NCBI RefSeq assembly: GCF_002019855.1
Contig: NZ_CM007717.1
Location: 4,240,657 to 4,304,656 of the forward strand
Direction of reading: 5' to 3'
From: Streptomyces antibioticus
Lineage (GTDB): Bacteria > Actinomycetota > Actinomycetes > Streptomycetales > Streptomycetaceae
Length of the DNA stretch: 64,000 bases
Shown here: piece by piece, positions 42,483-51,536 of the stretch
Position numbering within the stretch: the first letter of the stretch is position 1
Layout of the letters: every line of letters begins with the position of its first letter
Made by a program: the position numbers and the translations under genes
The notes under the pieces: model-generated
Databases searched by the model: none
Told to the model about the DNA's origin: nothing
Seen by the model: the letters and a program-made list of their open reading frames with translations, nothing else

Positions 42483-43010
42483 GTGGCCGGGCAGACGCAG
42501 TACGAGGAGCTGATCCGTCAGTTCAGCGCCTTCGGCGCCGTGAAGCGGGAGCTGGGGCGGATCATGCCGCCCGAGTGCCCCGGCGGCTCCGCGGCCGTGC
42601 TGACGCTGCTCCACCAGCACGGCGCCATGCGCATCAGCAGTCTCTCCGAACTGCTCGCCGTGGATCTGTCGGTCACCAGCCGCCATGTCGCCCATGTCGC
42701 CGAACGCGGCTGGATCGAGCGGTCGCCCGACCCGGCCGACAAGCGTTCCCGCATCCTGCGCCTGACCCCCTCGGGGCACGCGCAGCTCGACGAACTCTCC
42801 CGGCGCACCACCCGCATGCTCGCCGAGCGCCTCGCCGACTGGACCGACGACGAGGTCGTCCAGCTCACCCGGCTGATGGCCCGGCTCAGAGCGGACTTCG
42901 ACGACTGCCGCGGGACACCGCACCGGCATCCGTCGGCGCAGACGACGCCGTCACCGCCGTCGACCGTCGCTTCCGAAGAACCGACCACCCGTACACCCGC
43001 GACCACATAA
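42483..43010 (+). CDS. MarR family regulator
   Basis: 175 residues from GTG 42483 (GTG 42480 is one codon earlier but too close to GGGAGG). Winged helix: AVLTLLHQHGAMRISSLSELLAVDLSVTSRHVAHVAERGWIERSPDPADKRSRILRLTPSG. A Thr/Pro-rich tail is unusual. It lies 13 bp before the exporter gene and very likely represses it in response to a ligand that is also a transport substrate. Confidence 0.92.
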   Translation: MAGQTQYEELIRQFSAFGAVKRELGRIMPPECPGGSAAVLTLLHQHGAMRISSLSELLAVDLSVTSRHVAHVAERGWIERSPDPADKRSRILRLTPSGHAQLDELSRRTTRMLAERLADWTDDEVVQLTRLMARLRADFDDCRGTPHRHPSAQTTPSPPSTVASEEPTTRTPATT

Positions 43011-43023
43011 GAGAAGGAAACCC

Positions 43024-45513
43024 ATGGCAACGACCACACCAGCCGGTGTGCGGGCCCATGCCAGGCACGGGGGCGGCTCCGAGCACGGCCCCATGACCCA
43101 CCGGCAGATCATGGAGGCGCTCTCCGGGCTGCTGCTCGGGATGTTCGTGGCGATCCTGTCGTCCACGATCGTCTCGAACGCCCTCCCGGAGATCATCGGC
43201 GACCTCGGCGGCGGCCAGTCCGCCTACACCTGGGTCGTCACCTCCACCCTGCTGGCGATGACCGCGGCCACCCCGCTGTGGGGCAAGCTCGCCGACCTCT
43301 ACAACAAGAAGGCGCTCGTCCAGCTCGCCCTCGTCATCTATGTACTGGGCTCGATGGCGGCCGGTCTGTCGCAGAACGCCGGCATGCTGATCGCCTGCCG
43401 TGTCGTGCAGGGCATCGGCGTCGGCGGTCTGTCCGCCCTCGCGCAGATCGTGATGGCGGCGATGATCTCCCCGCGCGAGCGCGGCCGTTACTCCGGCTAC
43501 CTCGGCGCGACCTTCGCCGTGGCCACCGTCGGCGGCCCGCTGCTCGGCGGTGTCATCACGGACACCGACTGGCTGGGCTGGCGCTGGTGCTTCTACGTCG
43601 GCGTGCCCTTCGCGGTGATCGCGCTGATCGTGCTCCAGAAGACCCTGCACCTGCCGGTCGTGAAGCGGGACGTGAAGGTCGACTGGGCCGGCGCGTTCTT
43701 CATCTCGGCCGCGGTCTCGCTGCTGCTGGTCTGGGTCACCTTCGCCGGTGACAAGTACGACTGGCTGTCCTGGCAGACGTACGCGATGGTCGCCGGGTCC
43801 GTCGTCCTCGCGCTGGTCTTCGTGCTCGTCGAGTCGAGGGCCGCCGAGCCGATCATCCCGCTGCGGCTGTTCCGCAACCGCACCATCACGCTCTCCTCGG
43901 TCGCCTCGATGTTCGTGGGCGTCGCGATGTTCTCCGGCACGGTGTTCTTCGCGCAGTACTTCCAGCTCGCCCGGGACAAGTCGCCGACCATGTCCGGCGT
44001 GCTGACCATCCCGATGATCGGCGGACTGTTCGTCTCCTCCACCGTCTCCGGGCAGCTCATCACCCGCACGGGCAAGTGGAAGGCGTGGCTGGTCGGCGGC
44101 GGTGTGCTGGTCACGGCGGGCCTCGGCCTGCTGGGCACGATCCGCTACGACACGCCGTACTGGAAGACCGCCGTCTTCATGGCGCTGCTCGGGCTCGGCG
44201 TCGGCATGATGATGCAGAACCTGGTGCTGTCCACGCAGAACCAGGTCGACCCCTCCGACCTCGGCGCGGCCAGCTCCACGGTCACCTTCTTCCGCTCCCT
44301 CGGCGGTGCGATCGGCGTCTCCGCGCTGGGCGCCGTGATGGCGAACCGGATCACCGACTACGCCCGGGACGGCATCGCGGGCCTCGGCCCGAAGTACGCC
44401 TCCCTCGCCTCCGGCTCCGGCGCCTCCAGCGAGATCCCGGACATGGACAAGCTGCCCGCGCCGCTGCGCACGGTCATGGAGAGCGCGTACGGCCACGGCA
44501 TCGCGGACGTCTTCCTGATCGCCGCCGTGATGGCGCTGCTCGCCTTCCTGATCACCCTGTTCATCAAGGAGGTCCCGCTGCGGACGGCGGGCGCGATGGC
44601 GCAGGCGGCGGAGGAGCCGGTGACGGCGGTACCGGCCGACGCCGCTGCCGAGATCCGTGGCGAGGCCCGTGCCGAAGTCGGTGCCGAAGTCGGTGCCGGC
44701 GCTCCTGCCGAGGATCCCGACGAGGTGTCCGCGCCCGCCGTCGAGGCCGGTACGGGCATCCGGGTGCACGGTCATGTCCGTGGCGCGGAGGACGCTCCCG
44801 TCCCGCAGGCCGCCGTCACCCTGATCTCCCCGGCCGGCCGCCAGCTCGGCCGCTCGGTCGCCCGGCCCGACGGCGCCTACGCGCTGGACGCGCCCGGGGC
44901 GGGGTCGTACGTCCTGATCGCCTCCGCGGACGGGTTCCGGCCGCACGCGTCCACGATCGTGGTGAACGGCGAACCGGTCGCCCACGACGTCCTGCTCAGC
45001 GGGACCGGCGGGCTGAACGGGACCGTCCTGGCCGGCGGGTCCGGCGATGCCGTCAAGGACGCCCTGGTGGTCGTCACCGATGCGCGCGGCGAGCTGCTGG
45101 CCACCGGGACCACCGGTGAGCGGGGCGAGTTCGGCTTCGCGGAGCTGGTGCCGGGTGCCGTGACGGTCGCGGTCGACGCGCCCGGGTTCCGGCCGCGCGC
45201 GCTCCCCGTGGAGATCGGCGGGACCGGCGTGACCCGGGTGGAGGTCGCCCTGGAGGCGGGCGCCCGGCTCCAGGGTGTCGTACGGGCGCCGCACGGTCCG
45301 CTGGCCGACGCGCGGGTGACGCTCGTGGACGCGGCGGGCGACGTGGTCGGCACGGCGACGACGGGCCCGGACGGGGCGTACGCCTTCGCCGACCTGGACG
45401 CCGGCGCGTACACGGTGACCGCGAGCGGCTATCCGCCGGTGGCCACCGCGCTGACCGTCGCCGGGGACGGGACGGACGGGCACGACATCGAGCTGGCCCA
45501 CCAGGAGGAGTAG
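43024..45513 (+). CDS. MFS (DHA2) multidrug exporter fused to carboxypeptidase-regulatory-like domains
   Basis: 829 residues from ATG 43024 (AGAAGG site). Residues about 30-530 form a 14-helix DHA2-type exporter (for example QSAYTWVVTSTLLAMTAATPLWGKLADLYNKK, motif A; GPLLGGVITDTDWLGWRWCFYVGVP, motif C). A linker of Ala/Glu/Val repeats follows, then from about residue 575 three carboxypeptidase-D-regulatory-like beta domains (VTLISPAGRQLGRSVARPDGAYALDAPG; VVVTDARGELLATGTTGERGEFGF; VTLVDAAGDVVGTATTGPDGAYAFADLDAG). Topology puts the tail in the cytoplasm, which is odd for such domains. Confidence 0.92.
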   Translation: MATTTPAGVRAHARHGGGSEHGPMTHRQIMEALSGLLLGMFVAILSSTIVSNALPEIIGDLGGGQSAYTWVVTSTLLAMTAATPLWGKLADLYNKKALVQLALVIYVLGSMAAGLSQNAGMLIACRVVQGIGVGGLSALAQIVMAAMISPRERGRYSGYLGATFAVATVGGPLLGGVITDTDWLGWRWCFYVGVPFAVIALIVLQKTLHLPVVKRDVKVDWAGAFFISAAVSLLLVWVTFAGDKYDWLSWQTYAMVAGSVVLALVFVLVESRAAEPIIPLRLFRNRTITLSSVASMFVGVAMFSGTVFFAQYFQLARDKSPTMSGVLTIPMIGGLFVSSTVSGQLITRTGKWKAWLVGGGVLVTAGLGLLGTIRYDTPYWKTAVFMALLGLGVGMMMQNLVLSTQNQVDPSDLGAASSTVTFFRSLGGAIGVSALGAVMANRITDYARDGIAGLGPKYASLASGSGASSEIPDMDKLPAPLRTVMESAYGHGIADVFLIAAVMALLAFLITLFIKEVPLRTAGAMAQAAEEPVTAVPADAAAEIRGEARAEVGAEVGAGAPAEDPDEVSAPAVEAGTGIRVHGHVRGAEDAPVPQAAVTLISPAGRQLGRSVARPDGAYALDAPGAGSYVLIASADGFRPHASTIVVNGEPVAHDVLLSGTGGLNGTVLAGGSGDAVKDALVVVTDARGELLATGTTGERGEFGFAELVPGAVTVAVDAPGFRPRALPVEIGGTGVTRVEVALEAGARLQGVVRAPHGPLADARVTLVDAAGDVVGTATTGPDGAYAFADLDAGAYTVTASGYPPVATALTVAGDGTDGHDIELAHQEE

Positions 45514-45528
45514 CGGTTCGCCGGGCGA

Positions 45529-45571
45529 CGGGCGGGTGGCGGGGTGCTGTGGGCGCCCCGCCACCCGCCCG
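45529..45571 (+). terminator. terminator after the exporter gene
   Basis: Perfect 16-bp G+C stem (45529-45544 with 45556-45571), 11-nt loop, located 16 bp past the stop. Confidence 0.75.
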
Positions 45572-45605
45572 CCCGTCTCCGCCAGCCCCCGGGGCGGAAC
45601 CCGCC

Positions 45606-45611
45606 TACGCT
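45606..45611 (+). promoter_or_regulatory. probable -10 of a leaderless promoter
   Basis: TACGCT with exactly 6 nt before ATG 45618, the same arrangement as at 31458. No ribosome site is present. Confidence 0.5.
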
Positions 45612-45617
45612 GGCCCC

Positions 45618-46085
45618 ATGGCACCGAACATCGCGACCAACACCTCCGTCACGCTCGCCGAGTTGCTGGACTTCGTCCGTCCCCGGCACCGCGCGATCCT
45701 GCTGACCCGGCGGGGCAACGGCGGCCCCCAGGGGTCGCCGCTGACCTGCGGGGTCGACGACTCGGGCCGGATCGTCGTCTCCACCTACCCGGAGCGCGCC
45801 AAGACCCGCAACGCCAAGCGTGACGAGCGGGTCAGCGTCCTCGTGCTGAGCGACGAGTGGGACGGGCCGTGGGTCCAGATCGACGGCACGGCCGAGGTGA
45901 TCGACTCCCCCGACTCCGTGGAGCCCCTCGTGGAGTACTACCGGAACATCGCGGGCGAGCACCCCGACTGGGACGAGTACCGGGCCGCCATGGTCAAGCA
46001 GGGCAAGTCGATCATCCGTGTCACACCGGAGCGGTGGGGTCCGGTGGCGACCGGGGGCTTCCCGGCGCGGCTGGCGCAGGACTGA
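45618..46085 (+). CDS. PPOX-class F420/flavin-dependent protein
   Basis: 155 residues from ATG 45618. Split-barrel pattern: AELLDFVRPRHRAILLTRRGNGGPQGSPLTCGVDDSGRIVVSTYPERAKTRNAKRDERVSVLVLSDEW, then WVQIDGTAEVID and a C-terminal RVTPERWGP. This fits the F420-dependent PPOX family common in actinobacteria. Substrate unknown. Leaderless start likely. Confidence 0.88.
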   Translation: MAPNIATNTSVTLAELLDFVRPRHRAILLTRRGNGGPQGSPLTCGVDDSGRIVVSTYPERAKTRNAKRDERVSVLVLSDEWDGPWVQIDGTAEVIDSPDSVEPLVEYYRNIAGEHPDWDEYRAAMVKQGKSIIRVTPERWGPVATGGFPARLAQD

Positions 46086-46147
46086 GGGTCCTGAGGGTCC
46101 TAAAGGTCCCGAGGGAACAGTGCCAGGCGCGCCGGGGTTCGCCCGCG

Positions 46148-48382
46148 TCAGCCGCTCGTCTCCTGGGTCAGGTCGTAGAAGGTGGCCGAACCCACCGTCA
46201 CCTCCTTGAAGTTCTCCTGGACCCAGGTGCTGATCTGCGAGGACGTGCCGTCCCCGCCCATGCCGCCGCCCATGCCGCCTCCGGTGCCGCTGGAGATGAA
46301 GTAGTGGACCTTGCCCTCGGCCACGTACTCCTTGAACTGGGCCAACGTCGGTGACGGGTCGGTGCCGTTGAAGCCACCGATCGCCATCACGGGCTCGCCG
46401 GTGGAGAGTTGGTAGCTCGCGGCGTTCTGCGAGCCGACCGCGGCGGCCGCCCAGGTGTAGTCGTCGGCGTCGGTGGTCAGCAGCTTCCGGGCCTCGGTGG
46501 AGACGTCGGCGCCGTTCAGCAGGCCGCCTGCGCCGCCGCCTCCGCCGCCGCCCATGCCTCCGGCGCCTTCACCGAGTTGTCCACCGGGGCCGGTCTGCTG
46601 GCCCTGGCCTTGGCCTTGGTTTTGGCCCTGCCCCTGACCCTGGCCCTGGTTCTGGCCCGGCATGCCGCCGCCCGGGAAGCCGTTGCCGCCGCCCTGCTGG
46701 TTCTGGCCCGGCTGGCCCTGGCCCTGGCCCTGGCCCTGGCCCTGCTGGCCGCCGAAGCCGCCCGGCATGCCACCGCCGCCTCCGCCACCGGGGCCGCCGC
46801 CGCCCGGACGTCCGCCGCCCATCATGGACGCGCCCGCCGGGCCCGCCGTCACGATGGACCCGGTGTGGCCCTCCTGGAGCGTGCTGACGGTGTACGCCGT
46901 CGGACCGGCCAGCGCGGCCACCAGGCCGAGGGAGGCCGCCGCGAGGGCGAGGGTGCGCGTGATCCGGCCCGCGAAGATCAGGCCGAGCGCGGCGACCAGG
47001 CCGCCGACCAGGACCAGCCACTTCAGCCAGGGCAGGTAGTCGGGGGTGCGGTTGAGCAGGACGTACGACCAGGAGGCCGCCGCGACGACCGAGGCCGCGA
47101 GGCTGATCGAGGCCCACAGCTCGGACCGCCGCTCCCACAGCAGACCGGCGCCCATGCCGATCACCGCCGCCAGATAGGGGGCGAGGGCCACGGTGTAGTA
47201 CTGGTGGAAGATGCCCGCCATGTAGCTGAAGACGACCATGGTGATCAGCAGCGAGCCGCCCCACACCAGCAGCAGCCCGCGGGTGGCCGAGGTGCGGCCG
47301 TACTTCCGGGTCGCGACCAGTCCGGCGATCAGCAGGACCAGCGCGGCCGGCAGCAGCCAGGAGATCTGGCCGCCGATCTCGGAGTTGAACATCCGGTCCC
47401 AGCCGGTCTCGCCCCACTGCCCGGTGTTGCCACCGCCGCCGCCCCCGCCGACGCTGCCCGTCTCCTCGCCGTTGAGACGGCCGAGACCGTTGTAGCCGAA
47501 GGTCAGTTCGAGGAAGGAGTTGTTCTGGGAGCCGCCGATGTAGGGGCGGGAGGACGCGGGCCACAGCTCGACGATCGCGACCCACCAGCCGCCGGCCACG
47601 ATCAGCGCACCGGTGGCGGCCGCGAGCTGGCCGAGGCGCTTCCTGACCGGGACCGGTGCGCAGACCGCGTAGACGATCGCGAGCGGCGGCAGGATCAGGA
47701 ACGCCTGGAGCGTCTTGGCGAGGAAGGCGAAACCGATCGCGACCCCGGCCCACAGCAGCCACCTGGTCCGGCCGTCCTCCACCGCGCGGGCGACGAAGTA
47801 GCAGGCCACGGCCAACAGCAGGGCCAGCATCGCGTCCGGGTTGTTGAACCGGAACATCAGCGCGGCGACCGGGGTGAGCGCGAGCACGCCGCCCGCGATC
47901 AGACCGGCAGCGGGGCTGAACCGGCGGCGCACGGAGGCGTAGACGACGGCGACCGTGCCGACGCCCATCAGCACCTCGGGGACGAGGATCGCCCAGGAGT
48001 TCAGGCCGAACAGCCGTACCGACAGGGCCATCGGCCACAGCGAGGCCGGGGGCTTGTCGACGGTGATCGCGTTGCCCGCGTCCAGCGAGCCGAAGAAGAG
48101 GGCCTTCCAGGACTGGCTGCCGGCCTGGACGGCCGCGGAGTAGAAGGAGTTGGCGTAGCCGGAGGCGCTCAGGTTGTACAGGTAGAGCAGGAGGGTGGCG
48201 GCGAGCAGGGCGAGGAAGGCCGGGCGGACCCAGCGGGGGTCCTCGGGCCGGCCGCGCCACAGTCTGCGGTGCGGGGGCTGCTTCGGTTCACTCGGCGCGG
48301 GGGAGGGGGCGGCCGGCGGTGCGGTCGTGTCCTTCGGCTCCTTCGGCGGCGGGGTCGTCGTCGGGTCGAGCTGGGTGGTCAT
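46148..48382 (-). CDS. GT39-type membrane mannosyltransferase-like protein
   Basis: 744 residues from ATG 48382. About a dozen helices (residues 50-510) with the GT39 (PMT/ArnT-like) early pattern: FLALLAATLLLYLYNLSASGYANSFYSAAVQAG, GNAITVDKPPASLWPMALSVRLFG and MFRFNNPDAML with acidic residues. It should use polyprenyl-phosphate sugar to glycosylate something outside the membrane. Two Gly-rich loops, one near residue 310 and one (residues 545-630) with GQGQGQ and PGQNQ runs, are odd. The C-terminal domain (YTWAAAAVGSQNAASYQLSTGEPVMAIGGFNGTDPSPTLAQFKEYV) is soluble. Confidence 0.9.
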   Translation of the reverse strand: MTTQLDPTTTPPPKEPKDTTAPPAAPSPAPSEPKQPPHRRLWRGRPEDPRWVRPAFLALLAATLLLYLYNLSASGYANSFYSAAVQAGSQSWKALFFGSLDAGNAITVDKPPASLWPMALSVRLFGLNSWAILVPEVLMGVGTVAVVYASVRRRFSPAAGLIAGGVLALTPVAALMFRFNNPDAMLALLLAVACYFVARAVEDGRTRWLLWAGVAIGFAFLAKTLQAFLILPPLAIVYAVCAPVPVRKRLGQLAAATGALIVAGGWWVAIVELWPASSRPYIGGSQNNSFLELTFGYNGLGRLNGEETGSVGGGGGGGNTGQWGETGWDRMFNSEIGGQISWLLPAALVLLIAGLVATRKYGRTSATRGLLLVWGGSLLITMVVFSYMAGIFHQYYTVALAPYLAAVIGMGAGLLWERRSELWASISLAASVVAAASWSYVLLNRTPDYLPWLKWLVLVGGLVAALGLIFAGRITRTLALAAASLGLVAALAGPTAYTVSTLQEGHTGSIVTAGPAGASMMGGGRPGGGGPGGGGGGGMPGGFGGQQGQGQGQGQGQPGQNQQGGGNGFPGGGMPGQNQGQGQGQGQNQGQGQGQQTGPGGQLGEGAGGMGGGGGGGAGGLLNGADVSTEARKLLTTDADDYTWAAAAVGSQNAASYQLSTGEPVMAIGGFNGTDPSPTLAQFKEYVAEGKVHYFISSGTGGGMGGGMGGDGTSSQISTWVQENFKEVTVGSATFYDLTQETSG

Positions 48383-49851
48383 CGGGCGTCCCCCGGGTCG
48401 GTGTCGTGGGGACGCACCGGCTGCTGCAGGCGCAGGGTGGCGTCCCTCCAGGTGCCTTCGAGGGCGCGGCCGTCGTGGGTGTCGTGCGTGCCGTACGCCT
48501 TCGTGGCAAAGGTGATGTGGTCATGGGTGGTGCGGGCGTGGGTGGTGCCGTCGTGGGTGGTGCCGTCGTGGGCCGGGCCGTCCTGGGCCGGGCCGTCGTA
48601 CGTCGTCGTCTCCCGTCGGTCCGGGAACACCCACGCCCGGAAGAGCAGGAAGCGCAGGACGGTCGCCGCGAGGTTGGCCGCGACCAGGACGGCGAGTTCG
48701 GTGGAGTGCGCGGGGTCGGAGTTCGCGGCGTCGAGGGCGGCGAGCGAGCCGCTGGTCAGCGCCAGGCCGATGCCGAAGACGACCAGCCCCTGCGCCTGGT
48801 GCCGGACGGCACCGCTGCGGCCGCGTACGCCGAAGGTCAGCCTCCGGTTGGCGGCGGTGTTGGCGACCGCCGAGACCAGCAGCGCCAGCGCGTTCGCGGT
48901 CTGCGAGCCGCCGAACAGCCGGAAGCCGCTGTAGAGCAGCAGGTAGAACAGGGTGGAGAGGCCGCCGACGACACAGAAGCCGACGAGCTGACGGGCCAGT
49001 CCGCCGGGTACGTCCGTGAGGTCCCGGTCGCGCGGATCGTCGCCGAACGGCCTGGTCAGCCGGTCCAGCGGCAGCGACCCGGTGGCCAGCGCCTTCCCTA
49101 CGCGCCACACGCCCTTCAGGTCGTCGGTCGCCGTCTTCACGATGTGCACCGTGGAGTCCGGGTCGTCGACCCAGTCGACCGGCACCTCGTGGATACGCAG
49201 TCCGGCCCGCTCGGCGAGCACCAGCATCTCGGTGTCGAAGAACCAGCCGGTGTCCTCCACCAGCGGCAGCAGCACCCGCGCCACATCGCGCCGGATCGCC
49301 TTGAAGCCGCACTGGGCGTCGGAGAAGCGGGCCTGGAGCGAGCCGCGCAGGATGAGGTTGTAGGCCCGGCTGATGAACTCCCGCTTCGGCCCGCGCACCA
49401 CCCGGGAGCTACGGGCGAGCCGGGAGCCGATCGCCAGGTCGGAGTGGCCGGAGATGAGCGGGGCCACCAGCGGCAGCAGCGCGTTGAGGTCGGTGGACAG
49501 GTCCACGTCCATGTACGCGAGGACCGGGGCGTCGGAGGCGGACCAGACGGTCCGCAGCGCCCGGCCGCGGCCCTTCTGCTCCAGCCGGAAGGACGTCACC
49601 TCCGGGATCCGGTCCGCCAGCCGCCGCGCCACCATCGGGGTGGCGTCCGTGGAGGCGTTGTCCGCGATCGTGATGCGGAAGGGGTACGGGAACGTACGCG
49701 CCAGGTGGTCGTGGAGTCTGCGCACGCACGGCTGGAGGTCCTTCTCCTCGTTGTAGACGGGGATCACTACGTCCAGGACAGGCGTACCGGCTGTGGCGGC
49801 CGGGAGGTGCTCCCGCGCCGGCAGGGTGCCGGGAGAAGAGTCGGTTCGCAT
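48379..49851 (-). CDS. GT2 glycosyltransferase fused to a GtrA-like domain
   Basis: 490 residues from ATG 49851. GT2 catalytic part: LDVVIPVYNEEKDLQPCVRRL, ADNASTDATPMVARRL, the DxD-like YMDVDLSTDLNALLPLV and FSDAQCGFKAIRRDVARVLLP, as in dolichol-phosphate-mannose synthase-like enzymes. From about residue 295, four helices of the GtrA type (LVGFCVVGGLSTLFYLLLYSGF ...) place or flip the lipid-linked sugar. The tail is a repeat of 5-residue units (DGPAQ, DGPAH, DGTTH). It overlaps the GT39 gene by 4 bp, and likely supplies its lipid-linked sugar. Confidence 0.92.
   Translation of the reverse strand: MRTDSSPGTLPAREHLPAATAGTPVLDVVIPVYNEEKDLQPCVRRLHDHLARTFPYPFRITIADNASTDATPMVARRLADRIPEVTSFRLEQKGRGRALRTVWSASDAPVLAYMDVDLSTDLNALLPLVAPLISGHSDLAIGSRLARSSRVVRGPKREFISRAYNLILRGSLQARFSDAQCGFKAIRRDVARVLLPLVEDTGWFFDTEMLVLAERAGLRIHEVPVDWVDDPDSTVHIVKTATDDLKGVWRVGKALATGSLPLDRLTRPFGDDPRDRDLTDVPGGLARQLVGFCVVGGLSTLFYLLLYSGFRLFGGSQTANALALLVSAVANTAANRRLTFGVRGRSGAVRHQAQGLVVFGIGLALTSGSLAALDAANSDPAHSTELAVLVAANLAATVLRFLLFRAWVFPDRRETTTYDGPAQDGPAHDGTTHDGTTHARTTHDHITFATKAYGTHDTHDGRALEGTWRDATLRLQQPVRPHDTDPGDAR
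48538..48597 (-). repeat. 15-bp tandem repeat in the GT2-GtrA tail
   Basis: Four 15-bp units from 48538 encode the 5-residue repeats DGPAQ/DGPAH/DGTTH/DGTTH in the polar C-terminus. Confidence 0.85.
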
Positions 49852-49865
49852 GCCGACGACTCTCC

Positions 49866-51536
49866 TCAGGCGCCCTGTCGCACCCATGTGGTGGCCCTGT
49901 GCCCGACCTGTGAGTCGAGTTGCCGGTTCGTTTCGGGCGCCGGGCGGAGCACGGCGGGCCCGAGCGCGGGCAGATGCACGGTGAACACGGTACGTCCGGG
50001 CGCGCTGTCCACGGTCACGGCGCCGCCGTGCGCGGTCGCGACGGCCTGCACGATGGCGAGGCCGAGGCCGGTCGAGCCGGAGGCGCGGGAGCGCGAGGAG
50101 TCGCCGCGGGCGAACCGTTCGAAGACGTGCGGGAGCAGGTCGGGCGGGATGCCCTGACCGTCGTCCTGGACGTCGACGCACAGCCACGGCCCGTCCCGCC
50201 GCACGCGCGCGGTGACCGTCGTACCGGGCGGGGTGTGCGTGCGGGCGTTGGCCAGCGTGTTGACGAGCACCTGCTGGAGCCGCGCCGAGTCGGCGGACAC
50301 CAGGGCGGGTTCGTCGGGGAGGTCGAGGCGCCAGACGTGCTCCCGTCCGGCGGCGCGGGCGTCGCTGACGGTGTCGATGACCAGCGGGACGAGGTCGGTC
50401 TGCTCGAACCGGAGCGGGCGGCCCGCGTCGAGGCGGGCGAGCAGCAGCAGGTCCTCGACGAGCAGGGTCATCCGGCCGGCCTCGGACTCGATACGGCCGA
50501 GCGCGTGCCGGGTGTCGGGCCCGACCTCCTCACGGCCGCGCCGGGTCAGTTCGGCGTATCCGCGGATGGAGGCGAGGGGGGTGCGCAGTTCGTGGCTGGC
50601 GTCCGCGACGAAGCGGCGTACCCGCATCTCGCTCTCCTGGCGGGAGTGCAGGGCGCCGTGGACGTGGTTCAGCATGCGGTTGAGGGCGGCGCCGACCTGG
50701 CCGACCTCGGTGTGCGGATCGCACTCCGCCTCCGGCACGCGCTCGCTGAGGTTGACCTCGCCGGTGTGCAGGGGCAGTTCGGAGACCCGGGTGGCCGTCG
50801 CGGCGACCTTGCGCAGCGGGCGGGTGGCGACGCCGACGATCACCGTGCCGGCGATCCCGGCGGCGACCAGTCCGGCGGCGGTGACGCTCAGCTCGACGAG
50901 GATCAGGGTGTTGATCGTGTTGTCGGCGTCGGTGGTGGGGATGGCCACGTAGTACGCGGAGTCGTCGTTGCTGGAGTAGACGACGCGGTATCCGCCCAGT
51001 CCGGGCAGGTCCACGGTGTGCTCGCCGCCGTCCTGGGAGACGGAGTTGAGCACCTCGGTCTGGTCCTCGGTGAGCGGCTTGTGGTCCATCTCGTAGTTCT
51101 TCGCGGCCTGGGGCGCCACACCGCGCTCGGCGCTGGTGACGGTGCCGTTCACGACCTTGGCGGCGATCGTGCCGGTCGGCTGGGGGCCCTTGGTGACGAA
51201 CGCCGCGAGGTCGGTCTCCTGGGCCGTGAGCTGCTGGTCCGGTCCGGTGATGCCGTTCTTGGGCTGGTCGGGCGGCCCCCCGAAGTCGCGGGGCGCGACC
51301 CGCGCGGCGACCTCCCTGAGCCGGCCGTCGAGCTGCTCGTACAGATGGGAGCGCAGCGCGAGCGTCGTCACCGTGCCGATCACGGCGCATACGACGGCGA
51401 TCAGCACCACGGACGCGACGACGAGCCGGGCCCGCAGGGTGCGCGGCTGTCCCGGCCGGGTCTTCCGCGGACGCGGGCGCTGTCGCGGTTGGCGTCGCGG
51501 TCCTGGTTGTGGTTGTGGTCGCCGTCGCCCGCTCAT
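49866..51536 (-). CDS. OmpR-partner sensor histidine kinase
   Basis: 556 residues from ATG 51536; the frame is open far upstream across the regulator gene, but the start is set by the coupling with it. An Arg/Pro-rich cytoplasmic leader precedes TM1 (about residues 38-60), an extracytoplasmic domain of 150 residues, TM2 (LVELSVTAAGLVAAGIAGTVIVGV), HAMP, the DHp RRFVADASHELRTPLASIRGYAELTRRG with His near residue 318, and ATPase with LVNTLANARTHTPPGT, DDGQGIPPDLLPHVFERF and GSTGLGLAIVQAVATAHGG. Complete and probably active. Stop lies 14 bp before the GT2 gene. Confidence 0.93.
   Translation of the reverse strand: MSGRRRPQPQPGPRRQPRQRPRPRKTRPGQPRTLRARLVVASVVLIAVVCAVIGTVTTLALRSHLYEQLDGRLREVAARVAPRDFGGPPDQPKNGITGPDQQLTAQETDLAAFVTKGPQPTGTIAAKVVNGTVTSAERGVAPQAAKNYEMDHKPLTEDQTEVLNSVSQDGGEHTVDLPGLGGYRVVYSSNDDSAYYVAIPTTDADNTINTLILVELSVTAAGLVAAGIAGTVIVGVATRPLRKVAATATRVSELPLHTGEVNLSERVPEAECDPHTEVGQVGAALNRMLNHVHGALHSRQESEMRVRRFVADASHELRTPLASIRGYAELTRRGREEVGPDTRHALGRIESEAGRMTLLVEDLLLLARLDAGRPLRFEQTDLVPLVIDTVSDARAAGREHVWRLDLPDEPALVSADSARLQQVLVNTLANARTHTPPGTTVTARVRRDGPWLCVDVQDDGQGIPPDLLPHVFERFARGDSSRSRASGSTGLGLAIVQAVATAHGGAVTVDSAPGRTVFTVHLPALGPAVLRPAPETNRQLDSQVGHRATTWVRQGA

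Noticed and set aside
42886..45624. 912-codon minus-strand frame opposite the exporter gene
   Set aside because: The plus strand has clear MFS motifs; the minus frame is His/Arg/Gly-rich shadow sequence.
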